NCBI GenBank assembly: GCA_024275825.1
Contig: JAJRYK010000037.1
Span: 1 to 37,079 of the forward strand
DNA: 37,079 nucleotides
Reading direction: 5' to 3'
DNA from: Alphaproteobacteria bacterium
GTDB lineage: Bacteria > Pseudomonadota > Alphaproteobacteria > Micavibrionales > Micavibrionaceae
Shown here: piece after piece, positions 1 through 8,266 of the stretch
Layout: every line of letters begins with the position of its first letter
Position numbering within the stretch: the stretch's first letter is position 1
Program-made: the position numbers and the translations under genes
The notes under the pieces: model-generated
Seen by the model: only the letters and a program-made list of their open reading frames with translations
Databases searched by the model: none
Told to the model about the DNA's origin: nothing

Positions 1-1
1 G

Positions 2-124
2 CCTTTGCCACCTTACAGCCCGGACTTTAACCCCATAGAACAAAGCTTTGGTAGCCTAAAAAGGCGACGGCAATTTTTACCGCTTGGCACGCCATTGGAC
101 GATTTATTTATGTGCAATTATTAA
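2..124 (+). pseudogene. IS630-family transposase, C-terminal fragment (cut by window edge)
   Basis: Reading from base 2 gives 40 residues beginning PLPPYSPDFNPIEQSFGSLK. The block YSPDFNPIE is the hallmark of the last catalytic motif of the IS630 DDE transposase (the final acidic residue is the E of NPIE). The frame stops at TAA 122-124, inside the terminal inverted repeat, as is usual for compact IS630 elements. It is incomplete only because the window begins here; the gene itself may be intact upstream. Confidence 0.85.
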
Positions 125-138
125 TTGGAATAACTATA
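109..138 (+). repeat. IS630 right terminal inverted repeat
   Basis: This 30-base end pairs with 36941-36970 (27/30 identical after reverse complementing). It also overlaps the last codons and stop of the transposase. Its outer 22 bases match one end of the small element at 35374-35523 at 20 of 22 positions. Confidence 0.85.
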
Positions 139-386
139 TTAGTTGCGTTCTTTCACGTGATCATGTCCATATGTTCGTTGAAATACCGCAGCATATTGCT
201 GTGTCTGCGTTTGTTCAACGCGTTAAGGGCCGTTCTTCACGTAAGATACAGCAGGAATTTCCGGAGCTTCGTAAGCGTTACTGGGGCAGGCGGTTTTGGG
301 CGCGCGGCTATTTCTGTACGACAAGCGGGAATATTACAGATGAGGTAATCTTGAAGTACCTTGAGAACCATAAAGAGCCACACTAA
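139..386 (+). pseudogene. IS200/IS605-type TnpA (Y1 transposase), 5'-truncated
   Basis: About 82 residues of an HUH single-strand transposase remain. Visible are the metal-binding HUH motif (DHVHMFVEIP), the conserved RYWGRRFWARGYF block, and the C-terminal helix with the nucleophile tyrosine in ILKYLENH, 63 residues after the second His of the HUH pair. The family is normally about 130-155 residues, so roughly the first 50-70 are missing. Homology begins near base 141, directly after the IS630 inverted repeat, so the IS630 insertion cut the gene. An ATG at 84 would open this frame but lies inside IS630 and is an artefact. The protein is unlikely to be functional. Confidence 0.85.
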
Positions 387-410
387 AGCGGCTTCGAGCC
401 TCTCACGATC

Positions 411-431
411 CTACCGGCCTCCGGCCGGTAG
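411..431. repeat. 9-bp stem hairpin downstream of the IS200-like gene
   Basis: CTACCGGCC and GGCCGGTAG form a perfect 9-bp stem with a three-base loop, 24 bases after the TnpA stop. IS200/IS605 elements carry subterminal hairpins that TnpA recognises, so this is probably the right-end hairpin of the truncated element. It could also terminate transcription, being followed by GTGGTTCAGTTTTTCTTTT. Confidence 0.6.
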
Positions 432-446
432 TGGTTCAGTTTTTCT

Positions 447-550
447 TTTGCGATCTTTGCGAATAAACTTGGCGCTCTTTGCGTGAACCCCTTATTTCAC
501 CTGTGTTCATCTGCCTGTCCTCCGAAGCTTGCAAAAGCGAAGGGGGATGG
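447..550. repeat. Decayed dispersed-repeat pieces before thiD
   Basis: 447-486 read in reverse contains two CGCAAAG units, as in the palindromes at 9013, 13865 and 22413. 493-512 carries the GTGTTCATCTG core seen at 24175-24195. 516-550 is an imperfect GC-rich palindrome of REP type. No TPP riboswitch elements are recognisable in 387-562, although the next genes are thiamine genes. Confidence 0.45.
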
Positions 551-562
551 TTAAAAATATCT

Positions 563-1354
563 ATGATTCCAAACCTTCTCACTATTGCTGGCTCAGACCC
601 ATCTGGCGGCGCGGGGATTCAGGCTGATCTCAAAAGTTTTGCCGCACTGGGCACACATGGGATGAGCGTGATTACCACGCTCACTGCGCAAAATACGACG
701 GGCGTCAGCGCTATTCATGACGTACCCGCAACCTTCGTGCGTGAACAAGTTGATCAAATCTTCACAGACATCGATGTGCACGGCGTCAAGATCGGTATGC
801 TCGGCGATCCCAAAACCATCGAAGTGATTGCTGCGGCTTTGGAGCGCCACAACCCCGCCCACATTGTGCTCGACCCCGTTATGATTTCGCAAAGTGGACA
901 TCGCTTGATTGAAGCGGCGTCTATCGATGCGCTCAAAAAATATCTGATCCCGCGCGCCACCATCATTACGCCCAATATGCCCGAAGCCGAAGAGCTACTC
1001 GGCACGGTTTACAATCCCGATGACATGATAGAAAATGCCAAGGCGCTCAACCAAATGGGCGCCCGCGCGGTCTTGCTCAAGGGCGGGCATGGAAGTGGTT
1101 CGCAGAGCATAGACATCTTTGCGCAAGGTGATCACACTGAAGAGCTCACCGCGCCGCGCATCGACACCACCAATAATCACGGCACTGGCTGTACATTATC
1201 CTCCGCCATTGCTGTATATCTGGCGAAAGGCCTAGAACTGCCAGAGGCCTGCCGTGCCGCCAAAACCTACATCACTGCCGCGCTCCAGGGCGCAGATCAG
1301 CTCAATGTCGGCAAGGGTCACGGCCCGGTGCATCATTTTTATGATCTATGGTAA
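563..1354 (+). CDS. thiD: Hydroxymethylpyrimidine / phosphomethylpyrimidine kinase
   Basis: This is a 263-residue ribokinase-fold enzyme that phosphorylates hydroxymethylpyrimidine twice to give HMP-PP for thiamine synthesis in the cytosol. The N-terminus TIAGSDPSGGAGIQADLK is the family signature. A glycine-rich GGHGSGS and the C-terminal NNHGTGCTLSSA anion-hole motif (Cys near residue 210) are present. The length matches the usual 260-270. The frame is open from 479, but the first 28 codons there come from repeat DNA and have no homology to the family, so ATG 563 is preferred; a clear Shine-Dalgarno is lacking. thiL follows after 9 bases, so the two are probably co-transcribed. Confidence 0.93.
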   Translation: MIPNLLTIAGSDPSGGAGIQADLKSFAALGTHGMSVITTLTAQNTTGVSAIHDVPATFVREQVDQIFTDIDVHGVKIGMLGDPKTIEVIAAALERHNPAHIVLDPVMISQSGHRLIEAASIDALKKYLIPRATIITPNMPEAEELLGTVYNPDDMIENAKALNQMGARAVLLKGGHGSGSQSIDIFAQGDHTEELTAPRIDTTNNHGTGCTLSSAIAVYLAKGLELPEACRAAKTYITAALQGADQLNVGKGHGPVHHFYDLW

Positions 1355-1363
1355 GATAGGCAT

Positions 1364-2362
1364 ATGAACGAGTTCGACATCATCGCGAAATATTTTGCGC
1401 CGCTCACTATGGGCCACGGCGCGCTGGATAATGATGCGGCGGTGCTTGAAATTCCGCCGGGGCAAGAGTTGATCGTCACCACCGATACGCTCAATGAAGG
1501 CACGCATTTCCTCAAAAGCGCCAGCGCAGCAGATATTGCGCATAAGGCCCTGCGCGTCAGTCTCTCTGATCTTGCCGCGATGGGCGCGCATCCGCTCTCC
1601 TATCAATTATCTTTAGCGCTGCCTGACCGGCCTTCAGCACAATGGCTCACGGATTTCACCGATGCCCTTATGCGCGTTCAAGAGGCGTTCAACATTTTCT
1701 GTTCCGGCGGCGATACCACGGGTATTAAGGGTCCGCTCTCTATTTCTATCACTGCCATGGGCTGCGTACCGACGGGCGGCGCGCTCACGCGCAGCGATGC
1801 GCAGGAGGGCGATGCGATTATCATGACCGGCCCCGTTGGCGATGCCTATATCGGCCTGCATTTATTGTCGTTTCTCTCGCCCGACCTAACATTCTTCCCT
1901 GCCGCGGCCGTCAATGATTTTGGCGAGGGCGCAGAAAGCTATTTCATTGAGCGCTATTACAAACCGCAGCCGCGCCTTGATTTGATCGATCTCATGCGCA
2001 CATATGCACATGCCGCGATTGATATCTCCGATGGGTTGCTCGCGGATTTGTCTCATATCTGTCAGGCCTCAAACCTTAAGGCCGAAATACATATGCATGA
2101 CACGCTGTTTTCGCCGCAAGCGCAAAAGATGATTACCGGCGGTCTCGTACCTGCGCAAGAGCTCTTAAGCGGCGGTGATGATTATCAGCTCTTATGTGCT
2201 GTCGCGCCAGAGAACGCCGAGGCCTTTCTCGCCGCTGCGCCGGGCGCTGTACAGATCGGCCACTTCACTGGCGCTCTTACCGAAGGTGAGCCGCCTGTCA
2301 CACTCCTCGACAAAGACGATCAATCGCTCCCCATAAAACATACCGGCTGGTCGCACTTTTAA
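1364..2362 (+). CDS. thiL: Thiamine-monophosphate kinase
   Basis: This 332-residue enzyme makes the cofactor thiamine diphosphate from thiamine monophosphate and ATP. It belongs to the PurM/AIR-synthase-like superfamily. Visible motifs are NDAAVLEIPPGQ with TTDTLNEGTHF near the N-terminus (Mg/ATP-binding aspartates), GGDTTGIKGP, DISDGLLADLSHI and LLSGGDDYQLL. The length is normal. It starts 9 bases after thiD. ThDP made by this pair is the cofactor of the E1 subunit of 2-oxoglutarate dehydrogenase, whose E2 gene follows; sucA itself is not in the window. Confidence 0.93.
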   Translation: MNEFDIIAKYFAPLTMGHGALDNDAAVLEIPPGQELIVTTDTLNEGTHFLKSASAADIAHKALRVSLSDLAAMGAHPLSYQLSLALPDRPSAQWLTDFTDALMRVQEAFNIFCSGGDTTGIKGPLSISITAMGCVPTGGALTRSDAQEGDAIIMTGPVGDAYIGLHLLSFLSPDLTFFPAAAVNDFGEGAESYFIERYYKPQPRLDLIDLMRTYAHAAIDISDGLLADLSHICQASNLKAEIHMHDTLFSPQAQKMITGGLVPAQELLSGGDDYQLLCAVAPENAEAFLAAAPGAVQIGHFTGALTEGEPPVTLLDKDDQSLPIKHTGWSHF

Positions 2363-2560
2363 GCATCCTAAGCGCACTCCACCCTTGCCTTCTGTCCTCT
2401 GTCCCGCTACCTTTTCTCTATAAGTCACGCTGCTTCAAAAGCACTGCCAAGAGGCATCGCCCACAAAGGTTGCGTTATATAAAATTAAGAAAGAGAGTGA
2501 AGCACGCGATATGTAGTGGATGTGTGCTTTAAGTCTCAAAAAAACAAAGCGAGATAAATC

Positions 2561-3862
2561 ATGGCTGAGATCAAAGTTCCAACACTGGGTGAATCTGTTA
2601 CCGAGGCAACTGTCGCGCAGTGGCTCAAGAAAGAGGGCGAGGCCGTGAAGGCGGATGAGGCGATTGTCGAGCTGGAAACTGATAAAGTCACACTCGAGGT
2701 TAATGCGCCCGAAGATGGCGTGATTGCAAAGATTACAGTGGGCGAGGGCGAGACCGTAGAGGTCGGCGCCATTCTCGGTCAGATGGATATTGGCGGCGTA
2801 GCGAATGATACGCCTGTGGCTCCCGTAGCCGAACCAGAAGCGCCGGTGGCTGAAATTGCGCCGGCGCCCGCACCAGTCGAAGCTGCACCAGCCGCATCAG
2901 TCGAAGCCGCACCTGCTCCCGCAGTCGCAGCGGGCGAAGCAAAAACCTCTCCCGCCGTGCGTAAAATGCTCGCGGATAATAATCTCGACGCCTCTCAAGT
3001 GCCCGCCAGCGGCGATCGCTTGACCAAGGATGATGTACAGAAATATCTGGATGCGCAGGGTGGTGGATCTGCCCCTGCGCCCGCCGCGGCTCCCGCTCCT
3101 GCGCCAGCGCCGAAACCAGCCGCCGCTGCGCCAGCGCCGACCCCGCTGCAAGAGGCCGGCCCGCGTGAAGAGCGCGTCAAAATGACCAAGCTGCGTAAAG
3201 TGATAGCGTTCCGCCTGAAAGAAGCCCAAAATACGGCCGCCATCCTCACCACCTTTAACGAGGTCGACATGACCGCGGTGATGGAGCTGCGTAAAGCATA
3301 CCAAGATCAGTTTGTGAAAAAGCACGGCGTCAAGCTCGGTTTCATGAGCTTCTTCGTCAAGGCCGCCATTCAGGCGCTGCAAGAATTCCCAGCCGTAAAT
3401 GCTGAGATCCAGGGCGAGGAATTGGTCTATAAAAACTACTACGATATCGGCGTTGCCGTTTCTACGCCGCAGGGCCTCGTGGTGCCCGTCATCCGTGATG
3501 CGGATAAAATGAATATGGCGAGCATCGAAAACAAAATCATCGATCTGGGCACGCGCGCCAAGGATGGCAAGCTGTCCATGGATGAAATGATGGGCGGCAC
3601 GTTCACCATCACCAATGGCGGTATTTTCGGCTCGATGCTCTCAACCCCGATCCTGAACACCCCGCAATCCGCGATTTTGGGGATGCACAATATCGTGCAG
3701 CGCCCGGTTGTCATGCCCGATGGCTCAATCCAGGCCCGCCCGATGATGTATCTGGCGATGTCCTACGATCATCGCATCATCGATGGTCGCGAAGCCGTAA
3801 CAAGCCTCGTGCGCATCAAACAAGCGATCGAAGATCCGCAGCGGTTAGTGCTGGACGTTTAA
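2561..3862 (+). CDS. sucB: Dihydrolipoyllysine succinyltransferase (E2 of 2-oxoglutarate dehydrogenase)
   Basis: This 433-residue protein is the core of the 2-oxoglutarate dehydrogenase complex of the TCA cycle. An N-terminal lipoyl domain (residues 1-77) has the lipoyl-lysine K42 in ETDKVTLEV. Then come an Ala/Pro linker, a peripheral subunit-binding domain (about 129-163), a second Ala/Pro linker, and the acyltransferase domain (about 205-433) with [13 protein letters not shown] carrying catalytic H404 and D408. [19 protein letters not shown] favours the succinyl rather than the acetyl enzyme. The 3' end overlaps the convergent deaminase-like gene by 18 bases. lpd, its E3 partner, lies downstream in the same direction. 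Confidence 0.93.
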   Translation: MAEIKVPTLGESVTEATVAQWLKKEGEAVKADEAIVELETDKVTLEVNAPEDGVIAKITVGEGETVEVGAILGQMDIGGVANDTPVAPVAEPEAPVAEIAPAPAPVEAAPAASVEAAPAPAVAAGEAKTSPAVRKMLADNNLDASQVPASGDRLTKDDVQKYLDAQGGGSAPAPAAAPAPAPAPKPAAAAPAPTPLQEAGPREERVKMTKLRKVIAFRLKEAQNTAAILTTFNEVDMTAVMELRKAYQDQFVKKHGVKLGFMSFFVKAAIQALQEFPAVNAEIQGEELVYKNYYDIGVAVSTPQGLVVPVIRDADKMNMASIENKIIDLGTRAKDGKLSMDEMMGGTFTITNGGIFGSMLSTPILNTPQSAILGMHNIVQRPVVMPDGSIQARPMMYLAMSYDHRIIDGREAVTSLVRIKQAIEDPQRLVLDV

Positions 3863-4792
3863 AATTTTCGATTGAGTTAATTGCCCCAGCGCTATCGGCC
3901 CAAACGCATCGCGGGATTTCTCCGCCTCGCCGATGGATAGAGCGCTTAACTCCGCTCCCACAAAATTCACCAACTCCCGCGCTGTCGGTGTGATGCTCGC
4001 AAATACAAAGCCATCTTCAATTTTTAAACCCTCCCGCGCGGCGATCATCAAAACGCGGTTCAGGGGGCGCTGGGTGAAGCTGTATTTACTATCCGTACTC
4101 TCAATCGTGTGCGAGGTATAGCCGATCACCGGATGCGATTGTGCGGAGATTAGGAACTGCGCGCCATCTGCATTCATGCCCAGCGCAACGCTATAGGCTG
4201 CCTCGCCGTAAACGCGATCTTTATCGGCGGCCAGCTCGATAAATTCTACGGCGTCAATCTCGCGTTCCAGCAGTGTCAGGCGCGCGGGGCTTTCTAGCGT
4301 GGGCTCAAACCCCTCCGGCACCTCCCAAATCACCTCTAGCCGCGCGTCCTTGCGGAAAATCTTATAAACACTAATCCCGGCCTTCTGACAGATACGCAGG
4401 GACATATGCTCAAAATCATCACCGCGGCGGAGGGCAAAATCTTTGTCGAATCCTTTATGATCGATATAGAGCGCGGTCACTCCGGCCTCGGCGATATTTT
4501 TCGCGCAGTTGGGGCAGGGCAGGTCGGTGATATAGAGCGCGCCGTCATTGGTCGCGCGGCCCGCCGTCATAGCCGCGAGCAAGCACGCCGTTTCCGCATG
4601 AATGGTGCCGCTGGAATTGCCGATATCTGTGTCATGCTCGAAATGCTGTTCAATGGCTGCGGGCCAGTAATTTGTCCGGCTGATAATAAAATCACCAGCT
4701 GCCAGCGTCGCAGCGATTTTATTATCAGGGTGCGGGCTGGTTTCGACAATATCGACCGCGCGCTGCATAAGATCAAAGGGGGAATGGGGCAT
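3845..4792 (-). CDS. Tandem cytidine/dCMP deaminase-fold protein, second domain degenerate
   Basis: This 315-residue protein has a zinc-dependent deaminase domain in its first half: HAE at residues 65-67 (zinc His plus catalytic Glu) and PCPNC at 92-96 (zinc cysteines), as in dCMP deaminases. The second half (about 190-290) looks like a duplicate of the same fold with the active site lost. The segment [16 protein letters not shown] at 262-277 aligns without gaps to the PCPNC region, with both cysteines replaced by Thr and Glu, and the HAE site is replaced by LNR. The substrate is unknown; nucleotide or RNA deamination is only a family-level guess. The gene sits opposite to and between odhB and lpd. 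Confidence 0.8.
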   Translation of the reverse strand: MPHSPFDLMQRAVDIVETSPHPDNKIAATLAAGDFIISRTNYWPAAIEQHFEHDTDIGNSSGTIHAETACLLAAMTAGRATNDGALYITDLPCPNCAKNIAEAGVTALYIDHKGFDKDFALRRGDDFEHMSLRICQKAGISVYKIFRKDARLEVIWEVPEGFEPTLESPARLTLLEREIDAVEFIELAADKDRVYGEAAYSVALGMNADGAQFLISAQSHPVIGYTSHTIESTDSKYSFTQRPLNRVLMIAAREGLKIEDGFVFASITPTARELVNFVGAELSALSIGEAEKSRDAFGPIALGQLTQSKILNVQH

Positions 4793-4881
4793 GAATTTAA
4801 ACTGTATGAGGGCTTGAGTTTTGGAGCATTTCTAGTACTTTAAACGTACAACAGGATCTTGAATAAAGGAAGAACTCCCTC

Positions 4882-6273
4882 ATGTCAGAAAACAAATACG
4901 ATGTTATTATAATTGGTGCCGGTCCCGGCGGCTATGTTTGCGCCATTCGCTGTGCGCAGCTGGGGATGAAAACCGCGATTGTTGAAAAGCGTGAAACGCT
5001 GGGCGGCACATGCCTGAACATCGGCTGTATTCCCTCCAAAGCATTGCTGAGCGCGTCTGAGAAATATGAGGAGGCGCAGCACCATTTCGCCGATATCGGT
5101 ATCGATGTGAAACCATCCCTGAACCTCAAGAAAATGATGAGCTTCAAAGACGAAGTCGTCGAGGCCAATACCAAGGGCATCGAATTTCTGATGAAGAAAA
5201 ACAAAATTGATCATCTAAAGGGGCTGGGCGAAATTCTTGAGGCCGGCAAGGTTAAGGTTGGCGATAACACTTACGAGGCTGAGAATATCATCGTCGCGAC
5301 AGGCTCTGATGTGATTTCGCTGCCGGGCATTGATATTGATGAAAAACGCATCGTCTCCTCCACCGGCGCGCTAGAGCTGGATAAAGTGCCTAAAACCATG
5401 GTCGTTATAGGCGGCGGTGTGATCGGTCTAGAGCTTGGCTGTGTTTGGAGCCGCCTGGGTGCCAAAGTCACAATTGTAGAATTCATGGATAACATCCTGC
5501 CCGGCATGGATGAGGAAGTGCGCAAAGAATCGCTTAAAATCTTTAAAAAGCAAGGCATGGACTTCAAGCTTTCCTCGAAGGTCACGAGTGCAAAAACCTC
5601 AGCCAAGGGCGTTGATCTTTTGGTTGAGCCCGCCGCTGGCGGCGCTGCAGAGAAAGTAAGCGCGGATATCGTTCTGATGGCCGTGGGCCGCAAGCCCTAT
5701 ACCGAAGGTTTAGGCCTGGGTAATGTCGGCGTTAACCTCGATGATCGCGGCCGCATTGCGGTTGATGAGTTTTTCGAAAGCTCCGTTGAGGGAATATACG
5801 CGATTGGCGATGTGATCGCCGGCCCGATGCTGGCGCACAAGGCGGAGGATGAAGGCGTGATTCTCGCCGAATTGCTCGCGGGCGAGAGCGGCCACATCGA
5901 CTATAACCTGATCCCCGGCGTGGTTTATACCTGGCCAGAAGTCGCCAATGTCGGCAAGACTGAAGCGCAATTGAAGGAAGAGGGCACAGCCTATAACGCC
6001 GGTAAATTCCCCTTCATGGCCAATGGCCGCGCTCGCGCGATGGGCATGGTTGACGGTTTTGTAAAAATCCTGGCCTGCGCCACCACCGACCGCATCCTGG
6101 GTGGCCATATCATTGGTCCCGGCGCTGGTGATCTGATCCAAGAAATCGTCTCCGTCATGGAATTCCAAGGCACCGCCGAAGATATAGCCCGCACCTGTCA
6201 CGCTCACCCGACCTTGACTGAGGTCGTGAAAGAGGCTGCGCTCGCGGTGCATAAGCGGCCGTTGCATGTATAA
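4882..6273 (+). CDS. lpd: Dihydrolipoyl dehydrogenase (E3)
   Basis: This 463-residue flavoprotein reoxidises dihydrolipoyl groups of 2-oxo acid dehydrogenase complexes with NAD+. It shows the N-terminal FAD-binding GAGPGGY, the redox disulfide in GGTCLNIGCIPSK (C44 and C49), the NAD-binding VVIGGGVIGLELG, the second FAD motif YAIGDVIAGPMLAHKAEDEG, and the C-terminal HPTLTE with catalytic H442 and E447. A Shine-Dalgarno AAGGAAG lies about 9 bases before the ATG. It completes the odhB-lpd pair, although a divergent gene separates the two, so it probably has its own promoter in 4793-4881. Confidence 0.96.
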   Translation: MSENKYDVIIIGAGPGGYVCAIRCAQLGMKTAIVEKRETLGGTCLNIGCIPSKALLSASEKYEEAQHHFADIGIDVKPSLNLKKMMSFKDEVVEANTKGIEFLMKKNKIDHLKGLGEILEAGKVKVGDNTYEAENIIVATGSDVISLPGIDIDEKRIVSSTGALELDKVPKTMVVIGGGVIGLELGCVWSRLGAKVTIVEFMDNILPGMDEEVRKESLKIFKKQGMDFKLSSKVTSAKTSAKGVDLLVEPAAGGAAEKVSADIVLMAVGRKPYTEGLGLGNVGVNLDDRGRIAVDEFFESSVEGIYAIGDVIAGPMLAHKAEDEGVILAELLAGESGHIDYNLIPGVVYTWPEVANVGKTEAQLKEEGTAYNAGKFPFMANGRARAMGMVDGFVKILACATTDRILGGHIIGPGAGDLIQEIVSVMEFQGTAEDIARTCHAHPTLTEVVKEAALAVHKRPLHV

Positions 6274-6274
6274 G

Positions 6275-6303
6275 TTGACATAAGGCGCTTTTGTCTTTAT
6301 AAA
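6275..6303 (+). promoter_or_regulatory. Sigma70-type promoter for the orphan gene at 6338
   Basis: TTGACA (6275-6280), 17 bases, then TATAAA (6298-6303). This is one base from consensus and begins directly after the lpd stop. Transcription would start near 6310, leaving a leader of about 28 bases. Confidence 0.75.
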
Positions 6304-6337
6304 TTCGCGGATAATAACATTCCGTGAGGATTTCCCC

Positions 6338-6904
6338 ATGTTGCTTGAAGGCTTTAATCTTAGAGATACTTTTGATCGATGGCGCTTTTATGACGGCCTA
6401 GCAAACAAAACAATAAATAAGTTTCTTATGGTTGGCGCATTTTTGGATGAAGAAGAGCTCTCGTTACAGGATGAAGACTATTTAAAAGGTGTTTTGACTT
6501 CGCTAATGGAACGCAAAGTTACGGTGGCCAATGATTGTACAATCGAAATCGTAAACCTTGAATATGACGAAGATTTTTTGGATGGAAACTACGATGCTGA
6601 CGCCATTATTCTTTGCAATCTCTATAACCCCAATCCTGATAGGCCAATGAGAAAAGTAAGCCATTGGTGTGAATCATATCATTCGCTTAGTCAAAATCAT
6701 TATGATGAAAATGTATGGTATGAAGCAATTATGCGCACAGGTGCTGGGATGGTTTTTGTTACAGACTACGGCGGTCCGGAAGATTTTGGGTGGAATATGG
6801 TCAAAGGGGAGGAGCTTGTTTTTATTCCGTCTGAAAGGGATTGTCTTCGTTTGCTTGTACGCAAAGGCGGTCATTTTGACGTGCCAAAGCCTTTTGTGTC
6901 ATAG
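6338..6904 (+). CDS. Hypothetical protein (orphan)
   Basis: I do not recognise this 188-residue protein. It is soluble-looking, acidic and rich in aromatic residues, with no signal peptide or membrane segment. Notable stretches are NLYNPNPDRP and DYGGPEDFGW. TGAGGA lies about 8 bases before the ATG and a strong promoter sits at 6275-6303, so it is very likely expressed by itself. Base composition is clearly more AT-rich than the flanking lpd and xerC, suggesting acquired or lineage-specific DNA. A pure TC tract begins immediately after its TAG stop. Confidence 0.7.
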   Translation: MLLEGFNLRDTFDRWRFYDGLANKTINKFLMVGAFLDEEELSLQDEDYLKGVLTSLMERKVTVANDCTIEIVNLEYDEDFLDGNYDADAIILCNLYNPNPDRPMRKVSHWCESYHSLSQNHYDENVWYEAIMRTGAGMVFVTDYGGPEDFGWNMVKGEELVFIPSERDCLRLLVRKGGHFDVPKPFVS

Positions 6905-6938
<34 letters not shown>

Positions 6939-7006
6939 CGTGCATGTATAAGCGATTTTTGTGTGCTGTAAAGTAATTTTTTGTGTATAAAATGTATTTT
7001 TTTATG

Positions 7007-7035
7007 TTGACTTTTGTGTTTCTATATTGTATATA
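7007..7035 (+). promoter_or_regulatory. Promoter for the 53-residue gene
   Basis: TTGACT (7007-7012), a 17-base spacer and TATATA (7030-7035) lie in a very AT-rich stretch. Predicted start is near 7042, about 40 bases before the ATG at 7083. Confidence 0.65.
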
Positions 7036-7082
7036 TTTCTCACCAAATGGTGACTTGGTTAATTAAATAAACGGAGAATGAA

Positions 7083-7244
7083 ATGAATAGTACGGTTAAG
7101 TCTGGCGGTTTAGTTGAAGCTTTTAAAGGCATAGGCCCGACCTTGGCACGTATACCAGGAGATGTGCTTGATATGTTTAAAGATGCAAAGTTTGGTCCGT
7201 CGATACCTTCATCGTCTGCTTCTTATCCGGCACCAGGAAAATAA
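7083..7244 (+). CDS. Small hypothetical protein, 53 residues
   Basis: An ATG frame encodes MNSTVKSGGLVEAFKGIGPT followed by a region with LARIPGDVLDMFKDAKFG and a Ser/Pro-rich tail. Support comes from layout: a promoter at 7007-7035, a good Shine-Dalgarno (CGGAGA, about 7 bases from ATG), and a Rho-independent terminator 27 bases after the stop. Together this is a complete one-gene transcription unit. There is no signal peptide and no clear membrane segment; the middle could form a short amphipathic helix. I recognise no family and propose no function. Confidence 0.65.
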   Translation: MNSTVKSGGLVEAFKGIGPTLARIPGDVLDMFKDAKFGPSIPSSSASYPAPGK

Positions 7245-7270
7245 CTGATAAATGGTAAATATAGAGTGTG

Positions 7271-7301
7271 AAAAGGCTGACCTCCGGGGCGGCCTTTTTT
7301 G
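7271..7301 (+). terminator. Rho-independent terminator after the small gene
   Basis: AGGCTGACC pairs with GGGCGGCCT (one mismatch, one G-T wobble) around a TCCG loop, followed by six T residues. It separates the small gene from the convergent xerC. Confidence 0.85.
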
Positions 7302-7312
7302 TTAGGGCGATC

Positions 7313-8266
7313 TCAAGCCCGCGGATGTGCATTCTTATACACGCGCATCAGCTCTTCTGCATTAATCTCCGTATAGCGCTGGGTTGTACTCAGGCTCGCA
7401 TGTCCCAGCAATTCCTGAATTTCCCGCAAATTCGCGCCGTTTTGCAGCAAGTGCGTGGCGAAGCTGTGGCGCAATGCGTGCGGCGTAGCGGTTTCGGGCA
7501 GGCCGATACTCACGCGCAGCTCGCGCATCGCTTTTTGCGCAACGCCTTGATTGAGCCGTCCGCCGCGCACGCCGCGGAAAATGGGTTCATGACCCTCCGC
7601 ACTAAACGGGATCATCGCCACATAATTCAGCAGCGCCTTCTCTACAATATCCATCACCGGCACTTGGCGCTCTTTACTGCCCTTGCCCATCACCCGCAAA
7701 AAGCCATCACGCGGCATGTCACCGATGTTCAGCTGCAGCGCCTCATCAATGCGCAACCCGCAGCCGTAAAGCAGCGTAAACAGCGCCTTATCCCGCGCCT
7801 CTATCCAGTCTTCCTTGGCCAGCAAGCCCGCATTCTCCAGCACTTTCATCGCTTGCCCCTCCGCCAGCGGGCGCGGCAATTTGTGCGGCAATTTCGGCGT
7901 GCGCACGATATTAATCGCCGGATTATGCATGATGCCTTTTTTATCCAGCCAGCTCAGCAAGCTCTTCACGCCAGAAAGCGAGCGCGCACGGCTGGCATTC
8001 CCCGCGCCGTCCATGCTCTTGCGCGACAGCCACGCACGGAAGTCACGAAGTCCAACATCGCCCAGCGCATCCAGCCCCGGCGAGGCCCCTAAATGATTGT
8101 TCAAAAATGTAATGAAATGCGTCACATCACTGCTATAGGCCCGCAGCGTATGTTTCGATACCTGCTTTTCATGGCGCAAAAAATCTTGCCATTCACGCAG
8201 ACGCACTTCAAGGTCGGGGGCACAGAGGGCTAATAGCTCATCTTTTAGGCCGGGAGGTGTAGCCAT
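7313..8266 (-). CDS. xerC: Tyrosine recombinase XerC
   Basis: This 317-residue site-specific recombinase resolves chromosome dimers at dif together with XerD. The N-terminal SAM-like DNA-binding domain (about 20-110) is followed by a catalytic domain containing R172 (GCGLRIDEAL), K195 (GKGSK), H263 and R266 (HALRHSFATH), H289 (LGHASLSTTQRY) and the nucleophile Y298. The frame is open to a GTG at 8278, but ATG 8266 is preceded by AGGTG at a good distance. The start lies inside the DUF484 gene (22-base overlap), so the two are translated from one message. XerC rather than XerD is inferred from the DUF484 neighbour. Confidence 0.92.
   Translation of the reverse strand: MATPPGLKDELLALCAPDLEVRLREWQDFLRHEKQVSKHTLRAYSSDVTHFITFLNNHLGASPGLDALGDVGLRDFRAWLSRKSMDGAGNASRARSLSGVKSLLSWLDKKGIMHNPAINIVRTPKLPHKLPRPLAEGQAMKVLENAGLLAKEDWIEARDKALFTLLYGCGLRIDEALQLNIGDMPRDGFLRVMGKGSKERQVPVMDIVEKALLNYVAMIPFSAEGHEPIFRGVRGGRLNQGVAQKAMRELRVSIGLPETATPHALRHSFATHLLQNGANLREIQELLGHASLSTTQRYTEINAEELMRVYKNAHPRA

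Larger units (their letters stand above)
1..138 (+). mobile_element. IS630-family element, right end only
   Basis: The window opens inside an IS630-type insertion sequence. It contains the 3' end of the transposase gene and a terminal inverted repeat at 109-138. The 30 bases at 109-138 match the reverse complement of 36941-36970 at 27 of 30 positions, so the two window edges carry opposite ends of the same kind of element in the same orientation. The element ends in TATA, fitting the TA target preference of IS630/Tc1-mariner transposons. It interrupts an IS200/IS605 gene that continues at 139. Confidence 0.85.

Noticed and set aside
84-140. ATG at 84 as true start of the IS200-like TnpA
   Set aside because: Bases 84-138 belong to the IS630 transposase gene and its inverted repeat; homology to TnpA begins after 138.
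387-562. TPP riboswitch before thiD-thiL
   Set aside because: No conserved CTGAGA or ACCTGAT-type elements were found; the stretch is made of repeat fragments.
7268-8092. 274-residue open frame antisense to xerC
   Set aside because: His/Arg/Gln-rich shadow of xerC, whose catalytic residues are complete; it also begins inside the terminator.
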